DNA from: Aquimarina spinulae
Lineage (GTDB): Bacteria > Bacteroidota > Bacteroidia > Flavobacteriales > Flavobacteriaceae
Assembly: GCF_943373825.1 (NCBI RefSeq)
Contig: NZ_CALSBP010000002.1
Span: forward strand, 1,539,501-1,603,500
DNA length: 64,000 bases
Direction of reading: 5' to 3'
In this document: positions 57,224-64,000 of the stretch, piece after piece
Layout: every line of letters begins with the position of its first letter
How positions within the stretch are numbered: the stretch's first letter is position 1
Notes under the pieces: model-generated
Seen by the model: the letters and a program-made list of their open reading frames with translations, nothing else
Told to the model about the DNA's origin: nothing
Databases searched by the model: none
Position numbers and translations under genes: made by a program

Positions 57224-57967
57224 ATGAAAAACAAAACAGTAATTATTACAGGTGCATCTACAGGAATTGGTAAAGAAATTGCAAAATATTTTATAGCCCG
57301 AGAAAGTAATGTTGTAATGAACTCTGCTAACGAAGAAAACCTGAAAAACGCTTATGAGGAACTCGGTTCTCCTTCGAACGCAATTTACCTGGTCGGGGAT
57401 ATTAGCAAACAAGAAACAGGGCAAAAACTCGTAAGCCTGGCAATAGAAAAATTCAATGCTGTAGATGTTTTAATTAATAATGCAGGAATATTTTCTCCAA
57501 AACCGTTTTTAGATGTAGAGGAAAAAGATTTAGATCAATATTGGAATGTGAACCTAAAAGGAACCTATTTTACATCACAAGCTGTGATTCCTCATATGAT
57601 AAAGCAACAAAATGGTTCGATTATAAACATCGGAACCGTTTTAGTCGACCATGCTATAGATGGATTCCCGGCAACAGCTCCTCTAGCGAGTAAAGGTGCT
57701 ATACATGCTTTAACCAGGCAACTTGCTGCCGAATTTGGTAAAAACAACATCAAAGTAAACACAATTGCTCCGGGAATAATTAGAAGTCCATTGCAAAGTA
57801 AAATCGGAATTGAAGATGCCGATAGCTTAGCGGGATTACATTTATTAAACCGAATTGGAGAAGCTAATGAAATTGCTGAGGCAGCATATTATTTGGCTAC
57901 ATCAAATTTTGTAACCGGTGAAACGATTAATGTGGCAGGAGGGCATACAGTTGGACACGCCATCTAA
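57224..57967 (+). CDS. SDR family oxidoreductase with atypical active site
   Basis: A 247-aa Rossmann short-chain dehydrogenase/reductase: TGASTGIGKEIA at the N-terminus, NNAGIF near residue 85, and the C-terminal VTGETINVAGG. The usual YxxxK active-site motif reads PLASK (the Tyr position is Pro) and the Ser position is IGTV, so the Ser-Tyr-Lys triad is not conserved. The product may use another residue or have a non-classical reaction. It lies between a tautomerase and an NTF2-like gene, as in degradative or detoxifying operons. Confidence 0.85.
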   Translation: MKNKTVIITGASTGIGKEIAKYFIARESNVVMNSANEENLKNAYEELGSPSNAIYLVGDISKQETGQKLVSLAIEKFNAVDVLINNAGIFSPKPFLDVEEKDLDQYWNVNLKGTYFTSQAVIPHMIKQQNGSIINIGTVLVDHAIDGFPATAPLASKGAIHALTRQLAAEFGKNNIKVNTIAPGIIRSPLQSKIGIEDADSLAGLHLLNRIGEANEIAEAAYYLATSNFVTGETINVAGGHTVGHAI

Positions 57968-57977
57968 AAAATAAATT

Positions 57978-58346
57978 ATGTATAAAGAAAATATAAAAGA
58001 AATCGAAAGTCTAATTACCGATTATTTTGAGGGAATTTTTTATGGAGATGTAACCAAGCTTGAATCTTGTTTTCATAAAAACGTATATATCTATGGAGAT
58101 ATCAAAGGTGTCGATTATTTAAAAAGTGTAACTGAATATATCGAAGGAGTTAAAAATAGGCAAAGCCCTAAAGATGTAAACGAGCATCTAAAAATGGAAA
58201 TTATAGGGATAGATATCATGGGTAAAATTGCCATGGCGAAATTACACCTTCCCATGCTAGGTTATAATTATTACGACTATTTATCATTAAGTAAAATCAA
58301 TAATGATTGGAAAATTGTAAATAAACTATTCACTCATGTGCAATAA
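57978..58346 (+). CDS. NTF2-like (SnoaL/nuclear-transport-factor-2 fold) protein
   Basis: A 122-aa protein resembling the lumazine-binding-like group of NTF2 folds: an N-terminal helix (IKEIESLITDYFEGIFYGD), KLESCFHKNVYIYGDIKG, then curved beta strands (MGKIAMAKLHLPMLG, YDYLSLSKINNDWKIVNKLF). The fold makes a cone-shaped pocket used by isomerases, cyclases and binding proteins. It starts 10 bp after the SDR stop, and so belongs to the operon. Confidence 0.85.
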   Translation: MYKENIKEIESLITDYFEGIFYGDVTKLESCFHKNVYIYGDIKGVDYLKSVTEYIEGVKNRQSPKDVNEHLKMEIIGIDIMGKIAMAKLHLPMLGYNYYDYLSLSKINNDWKIVNKLFTHVQ

Positions 58347-58388
58347 ATGAAGTGTTATACAAGCCTGATTTGTAAAACAATTTATTCT

Positions 58389-58415
58389 AAGCCTCTTTAC
58401 AGAGGCTTTATTTTT
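58389..58415. terminator. Bidirectional terminator between convergent genes
   Basis: Stem AAGCCTCT (58389-58396) / AGAGGCTT (58401-58408) with TTAC loop, followed by a T-run on the plus strand. It lies between the NTF2-like gene and the LytTR response regulator. Confidence 0.88.
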
Positions 58416-58430
58416 TTCCACATAACCTAA

Positions 58431-59195
58431 TCATTGCTCTAGCCACTTTCTAAACATTGAGGTTATTGAGGTACTTGTCATTACTTTTTCGGGATACCCT
58501 TTCATTGTGATTAGCAATCGGTTTTTAAAATGATTTTCGATAGTATCGATATATTCTATATGTATGATTTGACTTCTATTGATTTTAAAGAATTTACTAG
58601 GTGCTAATTGGCCTTTTAGAACGCCAATACTTTGCGAGATAGGGTATCTTTTTCCGTCATGACGAGTAGCGATACAGAAATCCCCAGAAGCAATAATAAC
58701 ACTAATATCTGCTGTATTTAATAACTGAATACCGTTTGTATGTTTTATCACAAATCGTTGCTTATAGTTAGCCTGCTCCTCCTGTAATGCAGATTTTAAG
58801 GCTTTTAGAGTCGAATGGGTTAATGTGTCATAATCACCCTGCCGAAATAGTGTCTGGTATTTTTCTAGTGCATTTTTAAAATCGCTATCTGTATATGGTT
58901 TTAATATATATGCTATGCCATTTGTATTAAATGCTTGAAACAAATAATCATCATAAGCAGAACAAAATATTATTGGATAATTTACAGTAAATTCATCAAA
59001 TAAATCAAAAGAAAGACCATCTAATAATTGAATGTCAGATAGAATGAAATCATACGTATTACTTTTTAAAAACACCTTACCATCTTCAACAGAGCGCGAC
59101 CAATCATGAGAAACTTCTTCTCCAAAAAAATTATTTAAATGAGTAATTAACATCTGGTACGCCAGAATTTCATCTTCTAAAATTAAAATATTCAT
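58431..59195 (-). CDS. LytTR response regulator
   Basis: A 254-aa protein starting MNILILEDEILAY at 59195; a GTG five codons upstream would overlap the kinase gene, so the ATG is preferred. The receiver domain (about 1-120) has the phosphoacceptor Asp in YDFILSDIQLLDG and Lys in YILKPYTD. The LytTR DNA-binding domain (about 150-254: FVIKHTNGIQLLNTADISVI, KFFKINRSQIIHIEYIDTIE) follows. It pairs with the histidine kinase encoded 4 bp upstream. Confidence 0.93.
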   Translation of the reverse strand: MNILILEDEILAYQMLITHLNNFFGEEVSHDWSRSVEDGKVFLKSNTYDFILSDIQLLDGLSFDLFDEFTVNYPIIFCSAYDDYLFQAFNTNGIAYILKPYTDSDFKNALEKYQTLFRQGDYDTLTHSTLKALKSALQEEQANYKQRFVIKHTNGIQLLNTADISVIIASGDFCIATRHDGKRYPISQSIGVLKGQLAPSKFFKINRSQIIHIEYIDTIENHFKNRLLITMKGYPEKVMTSTSITSMFRKWLEQ

Positions 59196-59199
59196 TCCT

Positions 59200-60234
59200 T
59201 TAAGATTCACTTCTTAGTTTAATAATTGGAATCGAAATTTTATATTCCAATTCCGTATTTATTATAGTAATCTCCTTATCCGATAACAACTTATATCTTG
59301 CATTTAAATTCACTAATCCAGTTCCAAAAGATTCTTCACTGGTCTTAAAATCAGATTTAGTGTTAGATACAATAATCAAATCTTCATTAATTGCTATAGT
59401 AACTTTTATGTTATTTTGTTGTCGTGGTTTATTGTGTTTTATAACGTTTTCTAACAATGTCTGCATAGCTCCTGTTGGGATAAATTTATCTGAAAGCGTT
59501 GTATTTTGTGTAATCTTAAAATTATAATCTTTACCAAATCGGGTTTCTATCAAAAATATGTAATTCTCTGCGAGCCGCATTTCTTTATGAAGCTCCATAA
59601 TTTCAGAATCTTTGGTTTTAATTAAGTAGCGATAAATTAAAGATAGACGATTAACGTATTCTTTAGCTATTTCTGTATTACTATCTATTAGCGCAACTAC
59701 AGAATTTAAATTATTAAACAGGAAATGAGGTTCCATTTGTGAACGTAAGAATTTTAATTCACTTTCTTTTTGTTGCTTTTGTATATCCAAAAGTTTTGTT
59801 TGGCTTTCATAAAACTTCTTTGTTAAAAGTAACCCCAAAGGCAATCCTACATTTTCAATACTTACTAATAAACCTTTAGTGATTAGATTAGGAATAGATC
59901 TATAGGCTACCATAAGGGCATTCCAATCCCAACTTTTTTCTATCGACCAAAATCCGGCAATTAGTCCAGTTATGCCAATTATCGTCATAAAAAACAGACT
60001 AAAAAAGGTAAAATGTATATACCGCTTCTTCTTGATAATATATACCGGAATTAACCAGTACATAAACAAAAAGATAAAAATAAAAATAAGGATAAATCCT
60101 GCAGAAAAATCTATCAAATATGCTCTTAGTGAAGCACCTTGTAAATAATACTCATACGAATGTAATAGTATTGGTATCAGTAGTAAATAAATACCGATTA
60201 ATAGATAATCTGATTTGTTAAGACGTGTATCCAT
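59200..60234 (-). CDS. LytS/YehU-type sensor histidine kinase
   Basis: A 344-aa membrane kinase with four TM helices (about 10-160), a linker coiled coil, then the His_kinase domain: phospho-acceptor His in SQMEPHFLFNNLNSVVAL near residue 178, and an ATPase part with TGAMQTLLENVIKHNKP and GTGLVNLNARYKLL. It senses a membrane or extracellular signal and passes phosphate to the LytTR protein downstream. The upstream gene for an outer-membrane beta-barrel protein (gap 16 bp) is in the same operon. Confidence 0.92.
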   Translation of the reverse strand: MDTRLNKSDYLLIGIYLLLIPILLHSYEYYLQGASLRAYLIDFSAGFILIFIFIFLFMYWLIPVYIIKKKRYIHFTFFSLFFMTIIGITGLIAGFWSIEKSWDWNALMVAYRSIPNLITKGLLVSIENVGLPLGLLLTKKFYESQTKLLDIQKQQKESELKFLRSQMEPHFLFNNLNSVVALIDSNTEIAKEYVNRLSLIYRYLIKTKDSEIMELHKEMRLAENYIFLIETRFGKDYNFKITQNTTLSDKFIPTGAMQTLLENVIKHNKPRQQNNIKVTIAINEDLIIVSNTKSDFKTSEESFGTGLVNLNARYKLLSDKEITIINTELEYKISIPIIKLRSES

Positions 60235-60250
60235 TTATATCGTAAATGTA

Positions 60251-62623
60251 TTAATTATTGTCTTTAATTCTGTTTTGTTCTTCTTTGGATGCTTCCTTTC
60301 TACTTTTCTTTCTACTAAACTTAGAACCAAAGCTATATGAAAGTTGCAAATACACATTTTGTCGAGACTGATCGACTATTGCCTCTGCATTAATATTATC
60401 ATATTTTACAACTCCATTAATTGGGCGATTTAAAATATCGTTCATTCCCATATTAACTTTTAATTGATCTTTCATAAATTTTTTACTCACTGCAACGTTT
60501 AATCCTGCCAGCCATTCGTGCTTAAATTGTCCATCCACCCCACTGGTTGAGTAATACCCCGTAAGTTCAGAATTAATACCCCACGGTAATTTGAGTTGGG
60601 CACTCGTATACCAGATTAAATTCCATCGTGCTAAATCTAGTTTTGGGGTTAAATTTTTAGATGTATATTTATTATGACTTACTATAACACCAGTAAATCC
60701 ATCTAATCCTTTAATAAAGTTTAATGGCCCAAATGCTCTGAAACTCCAATTCTCATTTTTGGCTAAATTAATTACAGAACGTTTAGCTTGTCCTGTAGCA
60801 TCATTCTGTGAGGTAATTTCAAACAAAACATCGGTAGTTTCTTTATAGTTAACACTAAAAAACGGCTGTTCATCATACGTTAAACTAAATTGAAAACTGT
60901 TTGTAAACTCTGGTTTAAGATTTGGGTTACCTTCTTCAAAAGTATAGGGATCATAATAGTATACAAAGGAATTTAATGAATTATATGAAGGCCTGCGAAT
61001 ACGATAACTATACGATAAGTTTGCACTAAATTCCTCGGTTAACTTTCTAGTAATTGTAGCACTTGGAAATAGTTTTGATATGTTTCTTGTTTGGGTTTCA
61101 TTAGTATTAGTAGATGTTCCTTTGGTATTACTATCTTCCCAGCGTAGACCTCCAGACAATAACCAATTCCCTAATTTAGTATCCAGTTTAGAATACAATG
61201 CAATGATATTTTCATCTACCAAAAAACGATTGCTTTGGTCAATGTCTAAAACAAAACCCTGATTGCTGTCTTCTGTAAAAGAACGTAAATCACTATCTGT
61301 ATCTACCACTGAATATTTTGCACCTACCATTACATTAAAAACATCATTAAAAGATCGCTTATAATCCCCTTTATAGGTAAATATCTCATAATTACCATCC
61401 TGAAAATAACGCTGGTTATCATACAGAATAGAACTTTGTCCAACCTGATACAAGTTATCAATGTTCTTATTCTTATAATTAATATAGTTAAAGTCTAAAA
61501 CAAGGGTATTGTTATCGGTATCAAATTCATAATATGGATTAATGCTAAAAATAGTTCGTTCTCTATCATAATTATATGCTGTTATCAACGTATTAGATAT
61601 ATCGTTTTCAATGATAGAAGTATTGTTTGATGCAACTCTGTTTGAGTTTGTTTGAATTCCCCTTGCGCTTATTCCAATACTATGATGATTATTTATATAG
61701 TAATCTAATCCTCCACTAACCCGAAACGGTGTTGGATCATATGGAGAAATAGTAGCCTGATCATAGATTTGATTATTAACCTGGCGCTTTAAAAACAAAT
61801 CTTCACGAGAAGTAGATTTTTGATATCCAGTACTCATTTGCCAATTTAATTTGTTTTTATAACTCGCTAAAGAAGCACTAGCACCATAATTAAATTCATT
61901 ATTGTACCCCGTATTTAGTTTGATATTTCCGTGAGTTCCTAATTTTACATTTTTCATTAGAATAATGTTTATCAGCGGACCAGAACCTTCTGCATCTAAT
62001 TGAGCACCAGGCTGTTGGACTAATTCAATTTTTGCAATATTATCGGCGGGCATATCTCGTAAAAGTGAAGCTATATCCATATAATCAGTTGTCTTTCCAT
62101 TTATTAAAATTCTAATATTTCGTTGGCCTCCATAGCTTAGTTTTCCGTTGGTAACAATAACCCCTGGTAGCTTTTTCATTACATCTTGAAGATTAGAGTT
62201 TACCATTTCAGATTTCTCAAGATCTACAATCAATTTTTCTGCAGTTTGTCGTATTACGGGTCTAGAAGATGTTATAACGACCTCATTTAATGTTTGTGTT
62301 TCTTCTTCTAGAACAAAATTTACTACTTTTCTTACACTTTCTTTTGAAAGCAAAAAAGGTTCAGATTTTTGGGTTTTAAACCCGAGTATAGAAATTTCTA
62401 CCCAGTAGTTGCCAGCAGGAATATTTTCAAAAATATAGCTCCCATTATTATCGCTAACAGCACCTGTCAGACTATTCGATATATCAGATGAGTGTAAAAT
62501 AATATTAGCAAATTCTAATGGTGAATTTGTGTTTTCGGTAACCGTTCCCAAAATTGTATTTTGTGCATTACTGAACAAAATTCCCAGGAAAAAAACTAAC
62601 GTGATTTTGATTGATGTATTCAT
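60251..62623 (-). CDS. Outer-membrane beta-barrel (TonB-receptor-like) protein
   Basis: A 790-aa protein with a signal peptide ending FSNAQ, a carboxypeptidase-regulatory-like domain (TILGTVTENTNSPLEFANII, about 20-105), a plug-like region (EVVITSSRPVIRQTAEKLIV, LRDMPADNIAKIELVQQPGA) and a beta-barrel ending in a basic tail (KFSRKKSRKEASKEEQNR). It belongs to the outer-membrane beta-barrel family that lacks a clear TonB box. Co-transcription with a LytS/LytR pair suggests that the regulators control this protein or sense its function. Confidence 0.88.
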   Translation of the reverse strand: MNTSIKITLVFFLGILFSNAQNTILGTVTENTNSPLEFANIILHSSDISNSLTGAVSDNNGSYIFENIPAGNYWVEISILGFKTQKSEPFLLSKESVRKVVNFVLEEETQTLNEVVITSSRPVIRQTAEKLIVDLEKSEMVNSNLQDVMKKLPGVIVTNGKLSYGGQRNIRILINGKTTDYMDIASLLRDMPADNIAKIELVQQPGAQLDAEGSGPLINIILMKNVKLGTHGNIKLNTGYNNEFNYGASASLASYKNKLNWQMSTGYQKSTSREDLFLKRQVNNQIYDQATISPYDPTPFRVSGGLDYYINNHHSIGISARGIQTNSNRVASNNTSIIENDISNTLITAYNYDRERTIFSINPYYEFDTDNNTLVLDFNYINYKNKNIDNLYQVGQSSILYDNQRYFQDGNYEIFTYKGDYKRSFNDVFNVMVGAKYSVVDTDSDLRSFTEDSNQGFVLDIDQSNRFLVDENIIALYSKLDTKLGNWLLSGGLRWEDSNTKGTSTNTNETQTRNISKLFPSATITRKLTEEFSANLSYSYRIRRPSYNSLNSFVYYYDPYTFEEGNPNLKPEFTNSFQFSLTYDEQPFFSVNYKETTDVLFEITSQNDATGQAKRSVINLAKNENWSFRAFGPLNFIKGLDGFTGVIVSHNKYTSKNLTPKLDLARWNLIWYTSAQLKLPWGINSELTGYYSTSGVDGQFKHEWLAGLNVAVSKKFMKDQLKVNMGMNDILNRPINGVVKYDNINAEAIVDQSRQNVYLQLSYSFGSKFSRKKSRKEASKEEQNRIKDNN

Positions 62624-62799
62624 GACTTTTCTTTTTTTACACGGTAAAATTGCATGATACGCTAATGGCTTAAAACCAGATTCTGACGAATCAGGATAAA
62701 AAAAAGATGAAGAGTTTCTTATAGCGGATAAAGTCTATTAGACATATGAATTCTAATAAATCCTTTGAAGGATTAAAAAATAGCCTCATATTTGCGTCA

Positions 62800-62955
62800 T
62801 AATTTTGAACCAAAAAAACAAGTTTCAAGCCTATGTTATTATTTTTCACATATAAAAAGGACGCTGTAAGGCCGTTTTTAAATCAAGAATATAGGTAGTA
62901 AACTATACATAAGATATAAAAATCATAAGCGTCCAATACATTGGACGCTTTTTTT
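62800..62955 (+). ncRNA. Short leader RNA with promoter-like start and intrinsic terminator
   Basis: A -7-like TAATTTTG (62800-62807) precedes a 21-codon ORF (62833-62898) and a strong terminator: AAGCGTCCAA (62927-62936) / TTGGACGCTT (62941-62950) with T7. No protein gene ends here, so this is a short transcript. GGACGCT (62859-62865), inside the ORF, can also pair with AGCGTCC (62928-62934), the left arm of the terminator. It could be an sRNA or an attenuated leader for genes further right. The -33 box is not convincing. Confidence 0.45.
62833..62898 (+). CDS. Putative 21-aa leader peptide
   Basis: ATG at 62833, TAG at 62896-62898; peptide begins MLLFFTYKKDAVRPFLNQEY. It has no amino-acid run of classic attenuator type. 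Its position over the sequence that can disrupt the terminator is the only reason to list it. Confidence 0.25.
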   Translation: MLLFFTYKKDAVRPFLNQEYR

Positions 62956-63218
62956 ATCATCTTTTTTGTATATCTATTTTATCAAACAAAAATGGTATTT
63001 GAGAGATAAACATCAGAACAGCAATTGGTTACCAAACAGGTTAATATCCGTTAAAAAACGGACAGGGATTCTCATGCCTAAAAACAACATAAAACACTGA
63101 TCATCAGTAAATTAAATTTTAAATTTTAGTTGTATAATTAAAAAATAGATTACATATTTGCACCGCAGTTTATAAATTGCAAAACCATAAATAGTTAATC
63201 TTTAATAACCGAAGTAAT

Positions 63219-63302
63219 ATGATTTTTACAAACATATATTGCAACACTCCAAAAGAACCAGGTTCTTTTAAGAGTATGCTTCGGGACTTCACCAATACAT
63301 AA
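63219..63302 (+). CDS. Putative 27-aa leader peptide upstream of rtcB
   Basis: ATG at 63219, TAA at 63300-63302; peptide begins MIFTNIYCNTPKEPGSFKSM. Its last codons (Leu-Arg-Asp-Phe) cover CTTCGGGACTTC, the left arm of an antiterminator-like stem. A palindrome AAAAGAACC-A-GGTTCTTTT lies inside it (63251-63269). Confidence 0.4.
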   Translation: MIFTNIYCNTPKEPGSFKSMLRDFTNT

Positions 63303-63359
63303 TTTCCATTATATATGAGAAGAAGTCCGAAGCCATAAAGTTTCGGATTTTTTATTTTT
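63279..63359 (+). promoter_or_regulatory. Attenuator: antiterminator/terminator switch before rtcB
   Basis: CTTCGGGACTTC (63279-63290) pairs with GAAGTCCGAAG (63322-63332) leaving one bulged G. The right arm also forms the 5' side of an intrinsic terminator, AAGTCCGAA (63323-63331) / TTCGGATTT (63342-63350) with a T-tract, so the two stems exclude each other. The left arm is the end of the leader ORF, so ribosome position there would choose between them. No other gene lies between this switch and rtcB. Confidence 0.6.
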
Positions 63360-63531
63360 CCTTTTAATCAGACTGCATTGTCACACTAAGTCCTTAGGTA
63401 AACTTAGGACAGACTTTGTCGAAGTGTAATTGAAATCTCAATAAAATCTCTCGAAACATTTTATCAAGTTTATGTCAGTAATGAAAATTCATTACATCAC
63501 TCATTATTGGCAAATATCAAAACCTATACTA

Positions 63532-64000
63532 ATGGGAAAGAAACTAAGCGGAAAGGATCTAATTAAATTAGGCTTTCCAAAGAATAATAGTATTAATGTG
63601 ACTTTGGGTCAGATTAATCGATATCAAAAGAGAGTAAAAAAAGAACATATATTAATTGAAGCCAAAAAAGTATTGCTTAATCCAGAAGCATATCAGGGTG
63701 ATGGTATCTGGGGGAAAATAGCAGAGAGTTTATTAAAACCAGTAGAAGTCAAAAGGCATGCATTAAAAACAACTCGATCTCCTTTCCAAATCTATGGGGA
63801 GAATGAAATTGATGAACAAGCAAAATATCAATTGTTTGATGCCTTAAAATTACCGGTTGCAACCGCAGGAGCTTTAATGCCAGATGCACATACAGGATAT
63901 GGTCTTCCTATCGGAGGAGTACTGGCAACAAAGAATGCTGTGATTCCTTATGGAGTTGGAGTCGATATTGGATGTAGAATGTGTTTAACAGTCTATCCAA
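63532..64000 (+). CDS. rtcB: RtcB-type RNA ligase, C-terminus cut by window edge
   Basis: The first 156 residues of an RtcB ligase, which seals 2',3'-cyclic phosphate or 3'-phosphate RNA ends to 5'-OH ends using GTP and Mn2+. MPDAHTGYGLPIGGVLAT and VGVDIGCRM hold family-defining metal ligands (Asp, His, Cys). The start MGKKLSGKDLIKLGFP fits related proteins; an in-frame ATG at 63472 would add 20 residues and is less likely. Such RtcB genes are often paired with prfH (release factor H), which would lie outside the window. Upstream is the attenuator at 63279-63359. Confidence 0.93.
   Translation, partial: MGKKLSGKDLIKLGFPKNNSINVTLGQINRYQKRVKKEHILIEAKKVLLNPEAYQGDGIWGKIAESLLKPVEVKRHALKTTRSPFQIYGENEIDEQAKYQLFDALKLPVATAGALMPDAHTGYGLPIGGVLATKNAVIPYGVGVDIGCRMCLTVYP

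Noticed and set aside
1..64000. tRNA or rRNA genes
   Set aside because: No cloverleaf with a T-arm GTTCGA-type motif or rRNA-like sequence was noticed by eye; a tRNAscan/Infernal run would be decisive.

Overview
The window looks like chromosome of a marine Flavobacteriaceae bacterium (Bacteroidota, perhaps Aquimarina-like; genus is inference). The DNA is AT-rich. Promoters fit the Bacteroidota pattern TTTG/TTTA-N17-20-TAnnTTTG, Shine-Dalgarno sites are mostly absent, and the gene content is typical: SusC/SusD pair, carboxypeptidase-regulatory-domain TonB receptors, LytTR regulators, SpII lipoproteins.

1-18.7 kb: iron acquisition. A minus-strand operon of nine tightly packed genes (18581 down to 6632) encodes an NRPS-independent (NIS) hydroxamate siderophore pathway: PLP decarboxylase, diamine N-monooxygenase, MFS exporter, a GNAT-NIS synthetase fusion, a free GNAT, a second NIS synthetase, and then three lipid-type genes (membrane fatty-acid hydroxylase family, membrane acyltransferase, and an RpfF-like cis-2-enoyl/DSF synthase). 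A TonB receptor plus DUF4374 lipoprotein, an AraC-type regulator and a flavodoxin flank it. The receptor and biosynthesis promoters share a 30-bp core and paired ATGACG-like half-sites, so they look like one AraC regulon. A Fur-like palindrome overlaps the flavodoxin promoter.

18.9-26 kb: DUF5694 lipoprotein, alkaline-phosphatase-fold protein, SusD-like and SusC-like proteins (a nutrient-uptake locus), with several inverted repeats.

26.3-45.6 kb: the least explained region. An S24 (CI/LexA-like) repressor with an operator array diverges from a 31-aa ORF and a small HTH protein. Then follow two paralogous two-domain small proteins (the first broken by a one-base change in an A9 tract), a 1201-aa protein and a 3989-aa giant, all on the plus strand and ended by a clear terminator. 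The giant carries a possible GT-B-like N-terminus, a long amphipathic beta-rich stretch and LysM-like repeats, but no signal peptide.

45.8-56.2 kb: small, functionally unrelated genes (deacetylase-like, CPBP protease, LytTR regulator, nucleotidyl cyclase, MORN-like, DUF2200, DUF4345, WYL regulator, pyrophosphatase, PP2C-like). In the centre, same-direction genes are separated by foldable, partly repeated spacers, like an integron cassette array without integrase (CALIN). Three of these genes are frameshifted.

56.3-62.6 kb: Crp/Fnr regulator with a tautomerase-SDR-NTF2 trio; LytS/LytR-type two-component pair with an outer-membrane beta-barrel protein.

62.7-64 kb: two consecutive short leader ORFs, each followed by an intrinsic terminator that competes with an alternative stem, upstream of a truncated rtcB RNA ligase gene.
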